Below, in pieces: positions 11,656 through 22,300 of a stretch of DNA of 64,000 bases (position 1 is its first letter; every line of letters starts with the position of its first letter). The stretch is from Aradus depressus (lineage: Eukaryota; Arthropoda; Insecta; Hemiptera; Aradidae): contig OY759216.1 of NCBI GenBank assembly GCA_963662175.1, positions 51,725,087 through 51,789,086 of the forward strand. Reading direction: 5' to 3'. The translations under genes were made by a program, and so were the position numbers. The notes below the pieces were generated by a model that saw only the letters and a program-made list of their open reading frames with translations, did no database searches and was not told the origin of the DNA.

Positions 11656-12010
11656 GTATAATACAGTTCTTTCTTGATAAGCCCATGTATTCAGGTTATT
11701 CTCCAAAATGTACAACTCTTTCCTCCAGTTCCTGCTACTTATTGTAGGTGGCACTATTATTGAAAGCGTTAATTGTATAATAGATATGTTGAAGTTTTTA
11801 TGCGCCGTTTTTGGCTGTCGAGTAAGGAAAGTGATCTTGGAGAACGTGAGGCCCCAAGACAGAAGTGAAAACACATTGTGTATGCGATGTACATCCGGCG
11901 AGGTTGGCACAGAGCTTGCGGTCCTTTATGATCCCCATCAATGTCCGCTCTGGCTCTGATTCTACGTCCTCATTCATTACAACTCTACAGTGACATAACA
12001 TTGCGCCAGT
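11656..12010 (-). other. Unassigned block with fragmented minus-strand frames
   Basis: Two overlapping minus-strand frames are unusually non-repetitive: one includes ESEPERTLMGIIKDRKLC and the other SRNWRKELYILENNLNTW. Together they look like one decayed coding sequence with a frameshift near 11800-11900. The family is not recognised; a retroelement polyprotein is possible but not shown. Confidence 0.3.
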
Positions 12011-12219
12011 TCATTACAGCAGTAGTTTCATATATCATAAAAACTATTTTATTGCTCGTGCATTTGAAGAATAACAATATGTGTTCAAGCATTTCGCTTA
12101 ACGTTTTGATCATATGTACATTTTACATTTACATTTAGTATTTGGAGTTCCAGAATAATTAGGTTAATTGAACATTGAGTACATCGTCTTATGAAGGACT
12201 AAGAAAAAATATATATATA

Positions 12220-12852
12220 CATGGGCGTAGCCAGAGGGGGGCAGGGGGGGGCACGTGCCCCCCCCTGGCCAGAGAAAAAAAAAATATAAAAATTAAATAA
12301 ATTAAAAAAATAGTTTTTATTAAAAATGCATTGCTTGCAAGTTACCATAGGATCATAAAATTTCCCGTTCTTCTGACTCCTAAATCAGCAATCAGCTGTT
12401 GTAAGTGCAGGCCGCAGGCCATGCGCTGTAACTGTTCACTGTGTTTGTGTTCACGTGACAGTTTGTTTTGAGGTTTTGACGAAGTTTTCGTCTAACAGTT
12501 CCGTTCCGTTTTGACTGTTTTCCATATTTGCATACAATTATTAGGATATTAGGAAGTTTTTTAGTAAGTATCTTGAATTGTTTTATAATTGAATTGAAGA
12601 GCCTAGAGATTCAGACAGATAACCTAATAGTCCAAGCTCCCATGGCACAAAAAGAAGGTACCCCATCAAACATCTCAAATTTTAAAGGTGAAAATGCTTG
12701 GAAAACATGTAAAAAAACATTTTACCCCCGCCAGACTAGAAAAAATGTATTAATTGATATGTTAAATAAATTTTTTAAATTAGCTAAAAAAAATTAATTT
12801 ACTTTTTAACCCCCCCCCCCCCCCCCTGCTCAAAATCCTGGCTACGCCCCTG
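12220..12852. mobile_element. hAT-like non-autonomous DNA transposon
   Basis: The ends are inverted: CATGGGCGTAGCCAG on the left and CTGGCTACGCCCCTG on the right (CAGGGGCGTAGCCAG when reversed), differing at two positions. An 8-bp direct repeat TATATATA abuts both ends (12212-12219 and 12853-12860), the target-duplication length of hAT elements, although it is low-complexity. Just inside the left end is a G8-CACGTG-C8-like palindrome (about 12244-12266) and inside the right end a 17-base C run. An 89-codon frame (12528-12797) is unrecognised and has no transposase motif. Confidence 0.65.
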
Positions 12853-13007
12853 TATATATAGTATTACTGAGTTTAAAAACGAGGTTAAGTTCAAAACTTC
12901 GTTTGATTGTTTCAACATCTTTGTTTACTGCAAACTTGGGCAGAAAGGATAACATTTCCAAGTTTTCCATCCTTTCACTAATTTATTGTTATATGTTTTC
13001 AAACTTG

Positions 13008-13012
13008 GCTTT
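13008..13012 (+). repeat. 5-bp target-site duplication, left
   Basis: GCTTT immediately precedes the left LTR; the same five bases follow the right LTR at 14466-14470, marking a transposition by an integrase. Confidence 0.75.
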
Positions 13013-13092
13013 TGTGATGAATATGTATAAACATATGTTATATTAGAATAAATCAGTTCTAGATTGACTGTCTACCAGTACGTTTCATTACA
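13013..13092 (+). repeat. 80-bp left LTR
   Basis: Starts TGTGATGAATATG and ends CATTACA, i.e. the canonical TG...CA. It contains TATAAA (TGTATAAACATATG) and AATAAA (AGAATAAATCAG), which could serve as TATA box and polyadenylation signal. It is identical, base for base, to 14386-14465. Confidence 0.9.
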
Positions 13093-13109
13093 TGGCGCAG
13101 TCGGTAGGA
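13093..13109 (+). other. tRNA primer-binding site
   Basis: TGGCGCAGTCGGTAGGA follows the left LTR directly. It starts with TGG, the complement of a tRNA CCA end, as expected for the minus-strand primer-binding site of LTR retrotransposons. The exact priming tRNA cannot be named from the sequence alone. Confidence 0.75.
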
Positions 13110-14307
13110 CAGAAATGAGTTGGGTCCTTTAATACGACCATATTATACTTTTAAGGACGACATAACAGTGAGCAGAGAGGGTTTGTACATTAAATCTAAC
13201 CAGATAATAATACCCAAGGATCTGAGGACATGCCTGTTAAGGAAAATTCACTATGGTCATCAAGGGATTGAGAGATGTAAGCAGCGAGCTCGAGAGGTGA
13301 TGTTTTGGCCAAGAATGAATAAAGAAATAGAAAATTACGTTCGAAACTGCTACGTCTGCGCTCGATATCAGAATTCTAGCTGCAAAGAACCTATGTTGCC
13401 GCATGAGCTACCAACTAGCCCTTGGGAAAAGGTTGCTACAGATTTATTTTCTTTTTCAGGAAATTCATATTTATTAATTGTGGACTATTTTTCCAAATTT
13501 ATTGAAGTTTGTAAATTGGAAAATACTTTAAGTCAGACGGTTATTCGATATATGAAATCAATTTTTTCCCGCCATGGAATACCGAGAGTAGTAATGTCTG
13601 ACAACGGACCTCAGTTTAGTTCTGCTGACTTCAAGCATTTTTCCAGAGAATGGAATTTTGTTCATAAAACTAGCAGTCCGGAGTATCCTCAGTCTAACGG
13701 ACTCGCAGAGAGATCTGTCCAGACTATAAAAAAAATGTTCAAAAAAGCGAAGATGGACAATTTAGACCCGTTTCTCTGTTTGCTTGAATTTCACAATACT
13801 CCACAAGGTGAACTGGATTCACCAAGCGAGATATTGTTTAGAAGAAAAGTAAGAGGAATACTGCCGATGACCTCGACTCAGGTGAATAACTATGAACCCT
13901 CAAAATGGAAGGCGGTATCGGAAGAGTTAGGAAAAAGACAGATGAGACAGAAAGTGTATTATGATAGAGGTGGGACTCGGCACTACAAAGCGAATCTTTA
14001 TGAAGATGACCTAGCGTTGGTGCAAAGAGGACCCACTTGGGACAGGTGCACTATCATAGAGAGAATGGCAAGACCGAATTCTTTCAGAATTAAATTAGAA
14101 AATGGAAGAATTGTGGAAAGAAACCGGCGTTTTTTGAAACCGTTCGTTGGACCAGTGGAACGGGGAAGGAGGCTGGGAGAGCTGGCTTGGGACAGTGAAG
14201 AGGAGACGATGGATCCTGCCAGAGAGGGAGCTGGGAGTCAGCCTGCTTCAGGGTACTGCCTCCGAGATAGGGCCACCCTCCGCAGACCGGACAGATACCA
14301 GCCATGA
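13108..14307 (+). CDS. Ty3/gypsy integrase (K02A2.6-like), start lost
   Basis: The frame is open from 13108 to the stop at 14305-14307. In order it shows the HHCC zinc-binding domain (HYGHQGIE..., then CYVCARYQ), the catalytic core with D (KVATDLFSF), D (VMSDNGPQF) and E (QSNGLAERSVQ) in the normal D,D35E arrangement, and a C-terminal region (VYYDRGG...ERNRRFLKPF) with a basic tail. Integrase joins element cDNA to host DNA in the nucleus. All three catalytic residues and the zinc ligands are present, so the protein part looks undamaged. There is no in-frame ATG before the MFWPRM block; the first ATG at 13115 is out of frame and stops at once. The junction therefore looks like a large internal deletion that fused leader to integrase, and translation would need a non-AUG start or is absent. 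Confidence 0.9.
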   Translation, partial: DRNELGPLIRPYYTFKDDITVSREGLYIKSNQIIIPKDLRTCLLRKIHYGHQGIERCKQRAREVMFWPRMNKEIENYVRNCYVCARYQNSSCKEPMLPHELPTSPWEKVATDLFSFSGNSYLLIVDYFSKFIEVCKLENTLSQTVIRYMKSIFSRHGIPRVVMSDNGPQFSSADFKHFSREWNFVHKTSSPEYPQSNGLAERSVQTIKKMFKKAKMDNLDPFLCLLEFHNTPQGELDSPSEILFRRKVRGILPMTSTQVNNYEPSKWKAVSEELGKRQMRQKVYYDRGGTRHYKANLYEDDLALVQRGPTWDRCTIIERMARPNSFRIKLENGRIVERNRRFLKPFVGPVERGRRLGELAWDSEEETMDPAREGAGSQPASGYCLRDRATLRRPDRYQP

Positions 14308-14385
14308 GAACTTGCTGTTTGTTTCATGTTATATTTTGTTGTTGTATTTCCATAATACTTGTTCTCTGTAGTTTTGAAAGGGAGA

Positions 14386-14465
14386 TGTGATGAATATGTA
14401 TAAACATATGTTATATTAGAATAAATCAGTTCTAGATTGACTGTCTACCAGTACGTTTCATTACA
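14386..14465 (+). repeat. 80-bp right LTR
   Basis: Identical to 13013-13092, preceded by the purine tract and followed by the GCTTT target duplication at 14466-14470. Confidence 0.9.
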
Positions 14466-14470
14466 GCTTT

Positions 14471-15411
14471 ATTGTTGTATATTTTAATTATGAAGGTTGC
14501 TATGTATGTACTATTAATGATTCTGTTGTGATGTTCCATAGCACAGAGGTCTTGTAATAATAACAGATTTCTGTGAGAAAACTTTTTTTTCTCTATATAT
14601 AATTCTTTATTTTGAATATTTACAATTGGTATAAACCATTGTCACAAACTTGGTGACGTTGGATCCGTGAGATCCTGAACCAAAACTCAACAATTAAAGA
14701 TATTGGTGATTTTGCTTTTGTGAAGAAGGAATGACACACAAAATAGGTTGTAATAAAACTTTTAATACAAACAATTTATCTAAAGTTACAAAAAAAACAA
14801 CACACAAATCTCAATTAGTGATATCACATTCATATCACACAATATTTACCAGTCAGAAATATTTGGAACAAATCGTTAACAATATTATTAAAACCATAAC
14901 AGAAAGGAAAAAAATTCGCTAAAAAATTCACACAATTTTATAAAACACGACTCAATACACAATAATTGAAGCGTGGAAATACATATCCGTAAGTGCTAAT
15001 TTTTAAAATTTTCAGTACTGCAATTTTAAACATTAATGTTTTCAAAAAACTCGGGAAATTTGTTTTAATTAATCAGATAAATAAACCAGGCTTAAATTTA
15101 CTTCTCACTCTTCGTCTTCGGAGATCCTCAATTCACAGCTTTCAGAACAAACAATGGCGCTACGCTGATGGCACAAATACTGGCGAATTTGGTGGCGAAG
15201 GATCTGACAGATGCACCTGCTCTGTAGTTGCTGAGATGAATTGCACTGCCAGACTCAATGTTTACACTATGTAAGATAGGTGACGGGCTCCGCCAGCCCT
15301 CGCGCACCAAACTAATTTACAAATATGTTGAAGGTGGATCTCCCAGATCCGGCGCCACCATCCGAGTGTTATCTAAAACAAACAATGTCCATAGCAATAT
15401 ATTCTAAATAA
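14471..15411. other. Unassigned AT-rich stretch
   Basis: No coding frame with family resemblance and no repeat partner in the window was recognised; a somewhat GC-richer patch lies at about 15110-15360. Confidence 0.35.
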
Positions 15412-15718
15412 AAAATCGGGTGCGTGCAACTCCGATGCGTGGCGAAATGAGCTTGACAACGTCTGAATTGCGAGATAGCGAAAGTGTCAAGAATCAAATA
15501 TAACAAATCATTTCAATAAAATTTTTGAACCTTAAATGAACCTTTACATTTGCATTGCATTTGATTTGAACCTTTCTTGTTTTTAAAAGTGTTTCAAGGT
15601 TCAAACATTTTATTGAAATGATTTGTTATATTTGATTCTTGACACTTTCGCTATCTCGCAACTCAGACGTTGTCACGCTCATTTCGACACGCATCGGAGT
15701 TGCACGCACCCGATTTTT
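15412..15718. mobile_element. Foldback MITE with ~120-bp inverted arms
   Basis: The left arm, from AATCGGGTGCGTGCAACTCC to CATTTCAATAAAATTTTTGAA, is the near-perfect inverse of the right arm, which ends GTTGCACGCACCCGATT. Arms span about 15414-15532 and 15595-15715, separated by a ~60-bp spacer. A-rich sequence on the left and T-rich on the right may be part of the inversion or the target. No coding capacity; the class cannot be set because no unambiguous target duplication is seen. Confidence 0.8.
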
Positions 15719-16551
15719 TTTGTATTGTAACTATTTTTTTCAAATAAATTTTATTTATCAATAAACATTTACCAACGAAAATGTTTTTATAATGTTTAAA
15801 ATAATAAATTATTCAATTTAGAAATACGTATTCATTTCGTTTTGTTTTGAAATATTTTATATTTCAAAAAGTAAACATCAAATCGGTCAGCAGCGATACG
15901 TTTGTAAGCGGTACCACGTGAATCGAGACAGGAGAGCAACTAGCGGAACGAAGACAGTGTGAAGCGCTCTCTCTCTCTCTCGGCGCATGTATTGATTTTA
16001 AAGTCTTAAAAAACTCTTCAATTTGATATCTTGAATACGTTCAATCAGAAGCGGTCTTTATCCTCCTAAGCCGTTTTCCCGCCTGCTCATTAACCGTTTA
16101 GTTCATTTATATAATATTATATATTTATATATTATATTATAATATCGTACGTTAGAAATGTTTATATAGCCTCATATGGCCGGCCAATAACATCGTTGCC
16201 CGAGACTCTTCACTTCCATTCTGTTGTTTCTGTGAAAGTTCACGTACACAGAATCCTTCAATACGATACAGGTACATACTTTGCACTCGATGGACAAAAG
16301 AAAAAACACAAGGTAAGAGTATTGTATGAGTTTTATTCGAGAAGAAAGCTGAGAGAGAAAGAGAGAAGAGAGATGAAAGACGGAAAGAAATGGACAGTAG
16401 ACACGTGATAGATGTGAATCTAAGAGTTTCAACACTGTCCATATGAGGCGGTCGTGTTCTGATCAATGCTAGTGATACAATTAAATAACCTTAGGTGAAA
16501 GGGAAATTGAACTATCTCTTATATCATTTTATATCAAAATAGTAATAAGTA
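15719..16551. other. Unassigned stretch
   Basis: Contains a (CT)n run near 15968-15982 and an AT palindrome near 16108-16143. Open frames in 16152-16466 overlap on both strands and match nothing known. Confidence 0.35.
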
Positions 16552-16824
16552 GGGCGCCGGTAGCTCAGTGGTATGCGTGCTTGCCTTCTGAGCTCAAGGT
16601 CGTGGGTTCGAAACCCGACCTAGGCCTTTAGTTTATTTTACCTGGGAGGTGAAATAAACTTAATTAACTTAAGCATGTCCTCCTTTGGATGGGACGTTAA
16701 GCAATGGTCCCGAGCCTGTACGATGTCAGGTACTCGTCAAAGAACCCTGCCCTAGGTGAATAAAAATCTAGGATAGGCAAAATTTAGGACTCCCACAGTA
16801 GAGTTGGGCTCATGAGTCATAATA
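16552..16824 (+). repeat. tRNA-derived SINE, family A, near-complete head
   Basis: Begins GGGCGCCGGTAGCTCAGTGG with a pol III A box and has the B box GGTTCGAAACC at 16605-16615, spacing as in a tRNA gene. The non-tRNA body follows: CTGGGAGGTGAAATAAAC, CCTTTGGATGGGACGTTAAG, GTACGATGTCAGGTACTCGT. The terminal part (gacgaaagagcgctctgg block) is deleted, and CATGAGTCATAA closes it. Confidence 0.85.
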
Positions 16825-17630
16825 AGTAATAATTATCCACGGTGGTATCACAGCTGATACAAACCAAGGCCAGAATAGCTACAGACAAAGTATACTATGA
16901 AAGAAAAATATATATTCTATGTCATTGGAACGGAGCTCTCTTTCAAACGGAAGTCCTAACTTCGAACATGGAATCACATCCTTCTTTTGATACATTTATT
17001 TATTTATTTTTCGTGTATTTCATCTTGTAATTCATTTCACTCATTAGACAAAAAAGGCATTTTTCATATTACATGGGAAAAGCATTTTCCGTGCCTACCC
17101 TCGAATGACGAAAAGAGTCCAGAAATCATAAGTGTGATTCATGTTAACCTAGAATTGCGAATTTAATAAGAGACCAGACTTGTTTTTGCTCTTTTATCCT
17201 TTGTCAATGAGCGAGAGAAAATTTTACATTTTTTTTCTTCATCGAAGAGAATTTTACTGTTTTTCTTCATACAAAATGTCCTCTCAACCATTTTAGCTGG
17301 TTATATTCAAATGATTAATTATTTGAGTACTTTCATAAAATTCATAACCACTATTTAATAGTGGTATCAGATTTTGAGTAAATACCTTTACCCCCTCCTC
17401 CAGACTTGAACCTAAACATTTGTATCAACAATAATTATAATTCTTGGCCTCTAATTCCATCTTTAAAAAGAGAATTATAATCAAAGAAGTCCCTTGCCCG
17501 CAGTTTTCATTAATTTGTTCAGAAGTGCTCCATATCTGAATTAGTAGGAGTGAATGTTATTGGTTATTAAAAATAGTAATGTAAGAATTTTCCGTTTCTC
17601 TTCTAAATCTCTTCATATGATTGTGGTTTT
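16825..17630. other. Unassigned stretch
   Basis: No gene or family-level repeat recognised. Confidence 0.35.
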
Positions 17631-17952
17631 TGCCCAGGCTTCAACAACAAGGTCATATCGCCTACTAACAGAGCTATTTTTCATAATAATTATTGTACAA
17701 TAACAATTATTGTTGGTGGACATGAGCCCAATTCTACTATGGAAACCTTAAATTTTTCCTACCCTAAATTTTTATTCACCTAGGATAGGGCTCTTCAACG
17801 AGTACCTGACATCGTACAGGCTAGGGACCATCTGAAGGACGGCGTGCTCAAGATTTTTTTTTTTTCAGATAAAAAACCTAAGGGCTTCGGCTGGGTTTCG
17901 TGCCCGGGCCTCAACTACAAAGTCATATCGCCTGATAGGCGCTCTCTCTTCA
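17631..17952 (-). repeat. Two abutting SINE family A fragments, minus
   Basis: A near full-body copy (17631-17900, from GCCCAGGCTTCAACAACAAG to GGCTGGGTTTCGTG) is followed directly by the start of a second copy (GCCCGGGCCTCAACTACAAA...CATATCGCCTGATA). The second probably inserted into, or was fused to, the tRNA end of the first. Confidence 0.75.
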
Positions 17953-18533
17953 TAAGACATTATCCTTTCAACGATATAATTTTACATTTCAATTACTGAT
18001 GATGAAGAACCCACTTATTTCAAAGCATTTGACCTATGTAAGACTGATGTCAAGATGATGACTCAAGTTATTGTTTACGTTTTCAGTTCGCAGACTATTG
18101 ATAACAAGTGAACAGTTACTAGGCGTGAAAAGACAATGCGTAGTACACTTTTGAACGAGTTTCTGAATATTATGGACAACTAACATTTTATAGCTTGTAT
18201 TGATATCCTTCATTAACGAATATAACGCCTTTTCCCTAATATTTCCTTCACCAAACTTGTTTTCTCTGCGCACTCAACACCATGATTAGATCTTTTCGAT
18301 CCTATAGCGCTAATGAGTCTTAGATATCATTTTTTAGATAGGAAAAATTGTGTAACCATAACAAAATTCGTTTTTTTTTTTGCGTTTTTATCAAGTTTTA
18401 TGATCTGGTTCTTCATATCTCCGAAATGAATGAATCAATTTTAATCAAATTTGGAACACTGTACTATGGTTTGAACCTCTATTGTACCAGCAAAACGCTT
18501 GAAAGATACTCAACGTTTTAGGCTGTAGTGATT

Positions 18534-18721
18534 TCTTTTTTTTTTTTTTGGCTTTATGTACAATGCATATTAGCCATGTCTCTAAAGATGTTATCTAGTT
18601 ATTTAACGACATCGATGGCCCAGGGAAGGAGTTCTATCTACGAAATAAAACTCACTCTCAGACGCGATTCGAACCCGCAAACTATGGTGAGACCATGCGA
18701 CCAAAGCCCCTACGCTCTAGT
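18534..18721 (-). repeat. tRNA-derived SINE, family B, minus copy
   Basis: Reversed, it reads ...GGTCGCATGGTCTCACCATA, GGGTTCGAATCGCG (B box), GAGTTTTATTTCGTAGATAG and ends GCCAAAAAAAAAAAA. It matches the plus copies at 49043 and 50603. The first ~20 bases of the tRNA head are missing. Confidence 0.8.
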
Positions 18722-19241
18722 CTAGTATTATTTGGTTTAATATATTTTTTTTAGAATTTTCTAAAGAAATTTTAAAGGGAAGAAGGATAATAGTAAATCT
18801 GTTCCGTTGACTATAAATGTGGGTTTCAAGACATTTTCCATTCATTAATACAACGTTCAGATATTTATTCTTTAAAAATGTTTACATATATATTATTTTG
18901 TAATCGACCTCTCTCATATTTTATATAAGACCGATTGGTATTATAACTACTGAAAGTCATTTAACCGAAAAAAGAGCAATACTCAAACTTTCCAAAAGCC
19001 AAAAACAATAATACACATCCCATCTGCAAATATTTATTATATTATATTTAGGTGGCAGTGAGTTGTGCCTCGGAATCAGCTCATCAACGTCACGTAACGT
19101 GTTGGAATTCAAAATTGGAATACAAAAATCGATAGAGTAGTGGGTGAAAATTTTGGTTTCCGTTTATGGACCGAACTAGAAACCTAATTTTGGATTGAGC
19201 GCACGTAGCCCGGTCTGCCACCACTACTCAACTGTGCTCAC

Positions 19242-19274
19242 TATAAATACTGGCACCAGTTTGGGAACTTCATT
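19242..19274 (+). promoter_or_regulatory. Core promoter of histidine-rich gene 1
   Basis: TATAAAT at 19242-19248 is followed 30 bases downstream by TTCATT with its A at 19272, fitting an arthropod initiator. The predicted 5' UTR to the ATG at 19317 is about 45 bases. Upstream, a GTCACGTAACGTG near-palindrome at about 19089-19101 could be a factor site (inference). Confidence 0.65.
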
Positions 19275-19316
19275 AAACCAACCATTGTGTTTTCATCAAC
19301 ACCACACCACTACAAC

Positions 19317-19334
19317 ATGGCTTCATCTGTTATC
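19317..19334 (+). CDS. Histidine-rich gene 1, exon 1
   Basis: ATGGCTTCATCTGTTATC followed by GTAAGT; codes MASSVI, the start of the signal peptide. The context ACAACATGG is a good start context. Confidence 0.75.
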
Positions 19335-22300
19335 GTAAGTCCAGTGTAAAATTTTAATTTCATTTATTAAATTGTCATTACTAATAATTAATTATGACAA
19401 ATTATTATTAATTTTTTATAAAGTAATGAGAATATCAAGGGCCCAGTTACCGAAAGTTCAAGTAAAACTAACTCAAATTCTAACGTTGAAAATGTCCACT
19501 AAATTGCTAAAGAAATATCTTAACCAATTAGGACTTATTTTGGCAGCTGACTCGTCTAGTTAACTGTAATAGAAGTCGAAAAGCTTAAAAGTCACTAATT
19601 AATGTAAAAAACTGAAAACATTTAACCAATGAATGAACACTTAATAATTACATATATCTATACATTTTTGAAAGTTAGATATAATAATTATATCTATATA
19701 CCTTTTTGAAAGTGTTCATTCATAGATGTTCTCAGTTTTTGACTTGAATTAATTACTTTTAAGCTTTTCGACTTCTATAACAGTTAACTAGACGAGTCAG
19801 CTGCCAAAATAAGCCTTAATTGGTTAAGATATTTCTGTAGCAATTCGTAGCAGTTCGGTAACGGCACTTGATATTCTCATTACTTTATTAAAAATTATTA
19901 ATAATAATACTATTAATTATTAATAGTATTAGTTAGTCCTGTGTCCGTGTTTTTAAGTGTAAAAATACTTACTAAATTTAAAAACCTAACACCAATCTAT
20001 GAGCAGGTAAGCCTCGTCTTGTCTCTTCCCTAAATCCACGGCTTCTATTTTTAGGTTAGGTTAGGTTTTATGACTAATGCCCGGGCTTTAACTACGGGGT
20101 CATATCGCCTACTACCAGAGCACTCTTTTGTCACTCTCTTCTATTTTTATGTTTCTCTTCTGTCTGCAATCATTTCTTCTGAAGTTTTGACCATCCTTCA
20201 GACGGCTTCATTCTGTAAAGTAATTCATATAGATGAATACATCATAGAATAATTTTTTTTTTGAAATTATCAAGAACGAAATAATTACACATATTAAGTG
20301 TACGGAGCCGAGGTTTACGGGTTCGAATCCCGTCTGGGAGTGAGTTTTATTTTGTAGATAGAACTCCCTCCGTAGGCCATGGATGTCGTAAATAACTAGA
20401 TAACACAGTGACATGGGTAATCAATCGTACATGAGGCCAAAAAATAATAAGTGTAATAAGAATCCTATCTTAGAGTTTTGGCTGCATTTGAATCACGATT
20501 GTAAATTTGAAGCATAACTTAATACAGGTGAGAGGTATTTATATCATGTGATCATACTGTATTAACTTCAGTCATTTGAAAGAAGATAAACAAAAATAAA
20601 CTAAAATCAAAGGCAAAAACAAACTAAGATCCAAGTAAAAAAAAAAAGCTACTACCATTAATATGAAAAGATAAAGAATACAAAAAGAAATAATAAAATA
20701 AATACAAAAATATGTGATCTGTACAAAAGTGATTGGTAATAGGGTTGGGTTAGGTTTTATGACTCATGCTCGGGCTTTAACTACGAAGTCATATCTCCTA
20801 CTACCAGAGCGCTCTGGTGGACATGAGCCCGACTCTACTGTGGGAGTCCTAAATTTTGCCTACCCTAAATTTTTATTCATCTAGGGCAGGGGTCTTTAAC
20901 GAGTAACTGACATCGTACAGGCTCGGGACCATCGCTTAACGTCCCATCCGAAGGACGGCGTGCTTAAGTTTATTTTACCTCCCAGATAAAATAAACTAAG
21001 GGCCTCGGTCGGGCTACGAACTCACGACCTTGAGCTCAGAAGTCAAGCACGCATACCACTGAGCTACCGGCGCCCCCTACGTGATTGGTAATAGAAAGTC
21101 CCATTACGACCACTTCACATACATTTAATTTTATCTTTCATTTTCATCCTTTTTAATAAAAAAAAAATATATCAATAATATAAAGATATTTTAAAATTCG
21201 TTTCTATGCGTTGCAATTTAAACAATGCTTTGTAATGTTTCCTACGGAAATTTATTGTACATTCTTTGGGGAGGTATGACTTTGTTTGCATTGGTCCTAT
21301 CTAGATTCTGAGGGCATTTTGGAAGTCGGAAAATTAAAAAGGAACATTTTAGGTAGGAAGACATTTTTCATTAGGACTAACCGTTTTTTTCTAGTAAATC
21401 AAGCAAACATTAAAAAAATGTGGATATAATGAATTTATCGACACAAATTTCAGTATGAGGATTTAGAAGCCGCTATGTCAACTATTGAATATTAGCGCAA
21501 ACGGTCGCTTGGTTTTGAAATGGGACCAAAAAATTAATTAATTCATTGGTTCGGGGAATAGGTACATCGCTGGTAATTCACCGTCGATTTTTTTTTTTTT
21601 TTTTTTCCAAAATACAGAAAGCAATCGAGTGGAAGGCCATCTCAATCTAAATGAGCCGAGCCAAGAGCCTAGCGACTAGGAGAGGCGAGATTAATGTAGC
21701 GGAGTGGTGTGTGTTTCCGGCGCCTGGCCTGAGTATCACGTAGCAAGCCCGGAAGTCAGGACATCCGCGACAAATGACTTTCACACCCACCCACTAACAG
21801 TTCTCAACCCTTAATTACACCCTGATGTATTACTTCCACAACACTTTCTAAGCTCCTCTGTCTGGTGTGCGTGCATTGGTTGGGCGCCAAGGACCCAACG
21901 TATGTTGAAAAGGCAATGACATAGTACACTAATAAAAGAGGTACCTATGTGTACACGTTGTTGTACAAATGAATAGTAGGTTTTTATGATTGGTAGAGAC
22001 CATATGTGACGTAGAATATTCTATTCTATTCTTCAAAAGAAGAGGTATAAATAGAAATTCATTGTTTGAAGTAGTCGTAACGTTTCTTCTAACCGCTCCG
22101 TCTTTGTACGGCTGTTTGCAAGGATCTGCGATCAAAAATAAAGTTAAAAATGAAAAAAGTATGTTTTTTAAAATATTGTCTATTTCACCAAATATATATA
22201 GTATATGAGAGTACTTTTGATATTGCTACAATCTTCAGCCACGACTAAACAAATGCTGTATTTGTTAAGTCATGGCTGAAGATGGTATCAATGCCATATA

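Larger units (their letters stand above)
13013..14465 (+). mobile_element. Compact integrase-only Ty3/gypsy-type LTR element
   Basis: A complete 1453-bp insertion: 5-bp target duplication, 80-bp LTRs with no differences, primer-binding site, one integrase frame, and a purine tract GAAAGGGAGA (14376-14385) immediately before the right LTR. Gag, protease, reverse transcriptase and RNase H are absent, so the element is non-autonomous and must have been mobilised by a relative supplying those functions. Identical LTRs indicate recent insertion. The LTRs are far shorter than the few hundred bases usual for this class. Confidence 0.85.

Noticed and set aside
16558..16620. Candidate tRNA gene
   Set aside because: A and B boxes are tRNA-like, but no cloverleaf acceptor pairing is seen and the sequence recurs with the same non-tRNA body at many places, so it is a SINE head.
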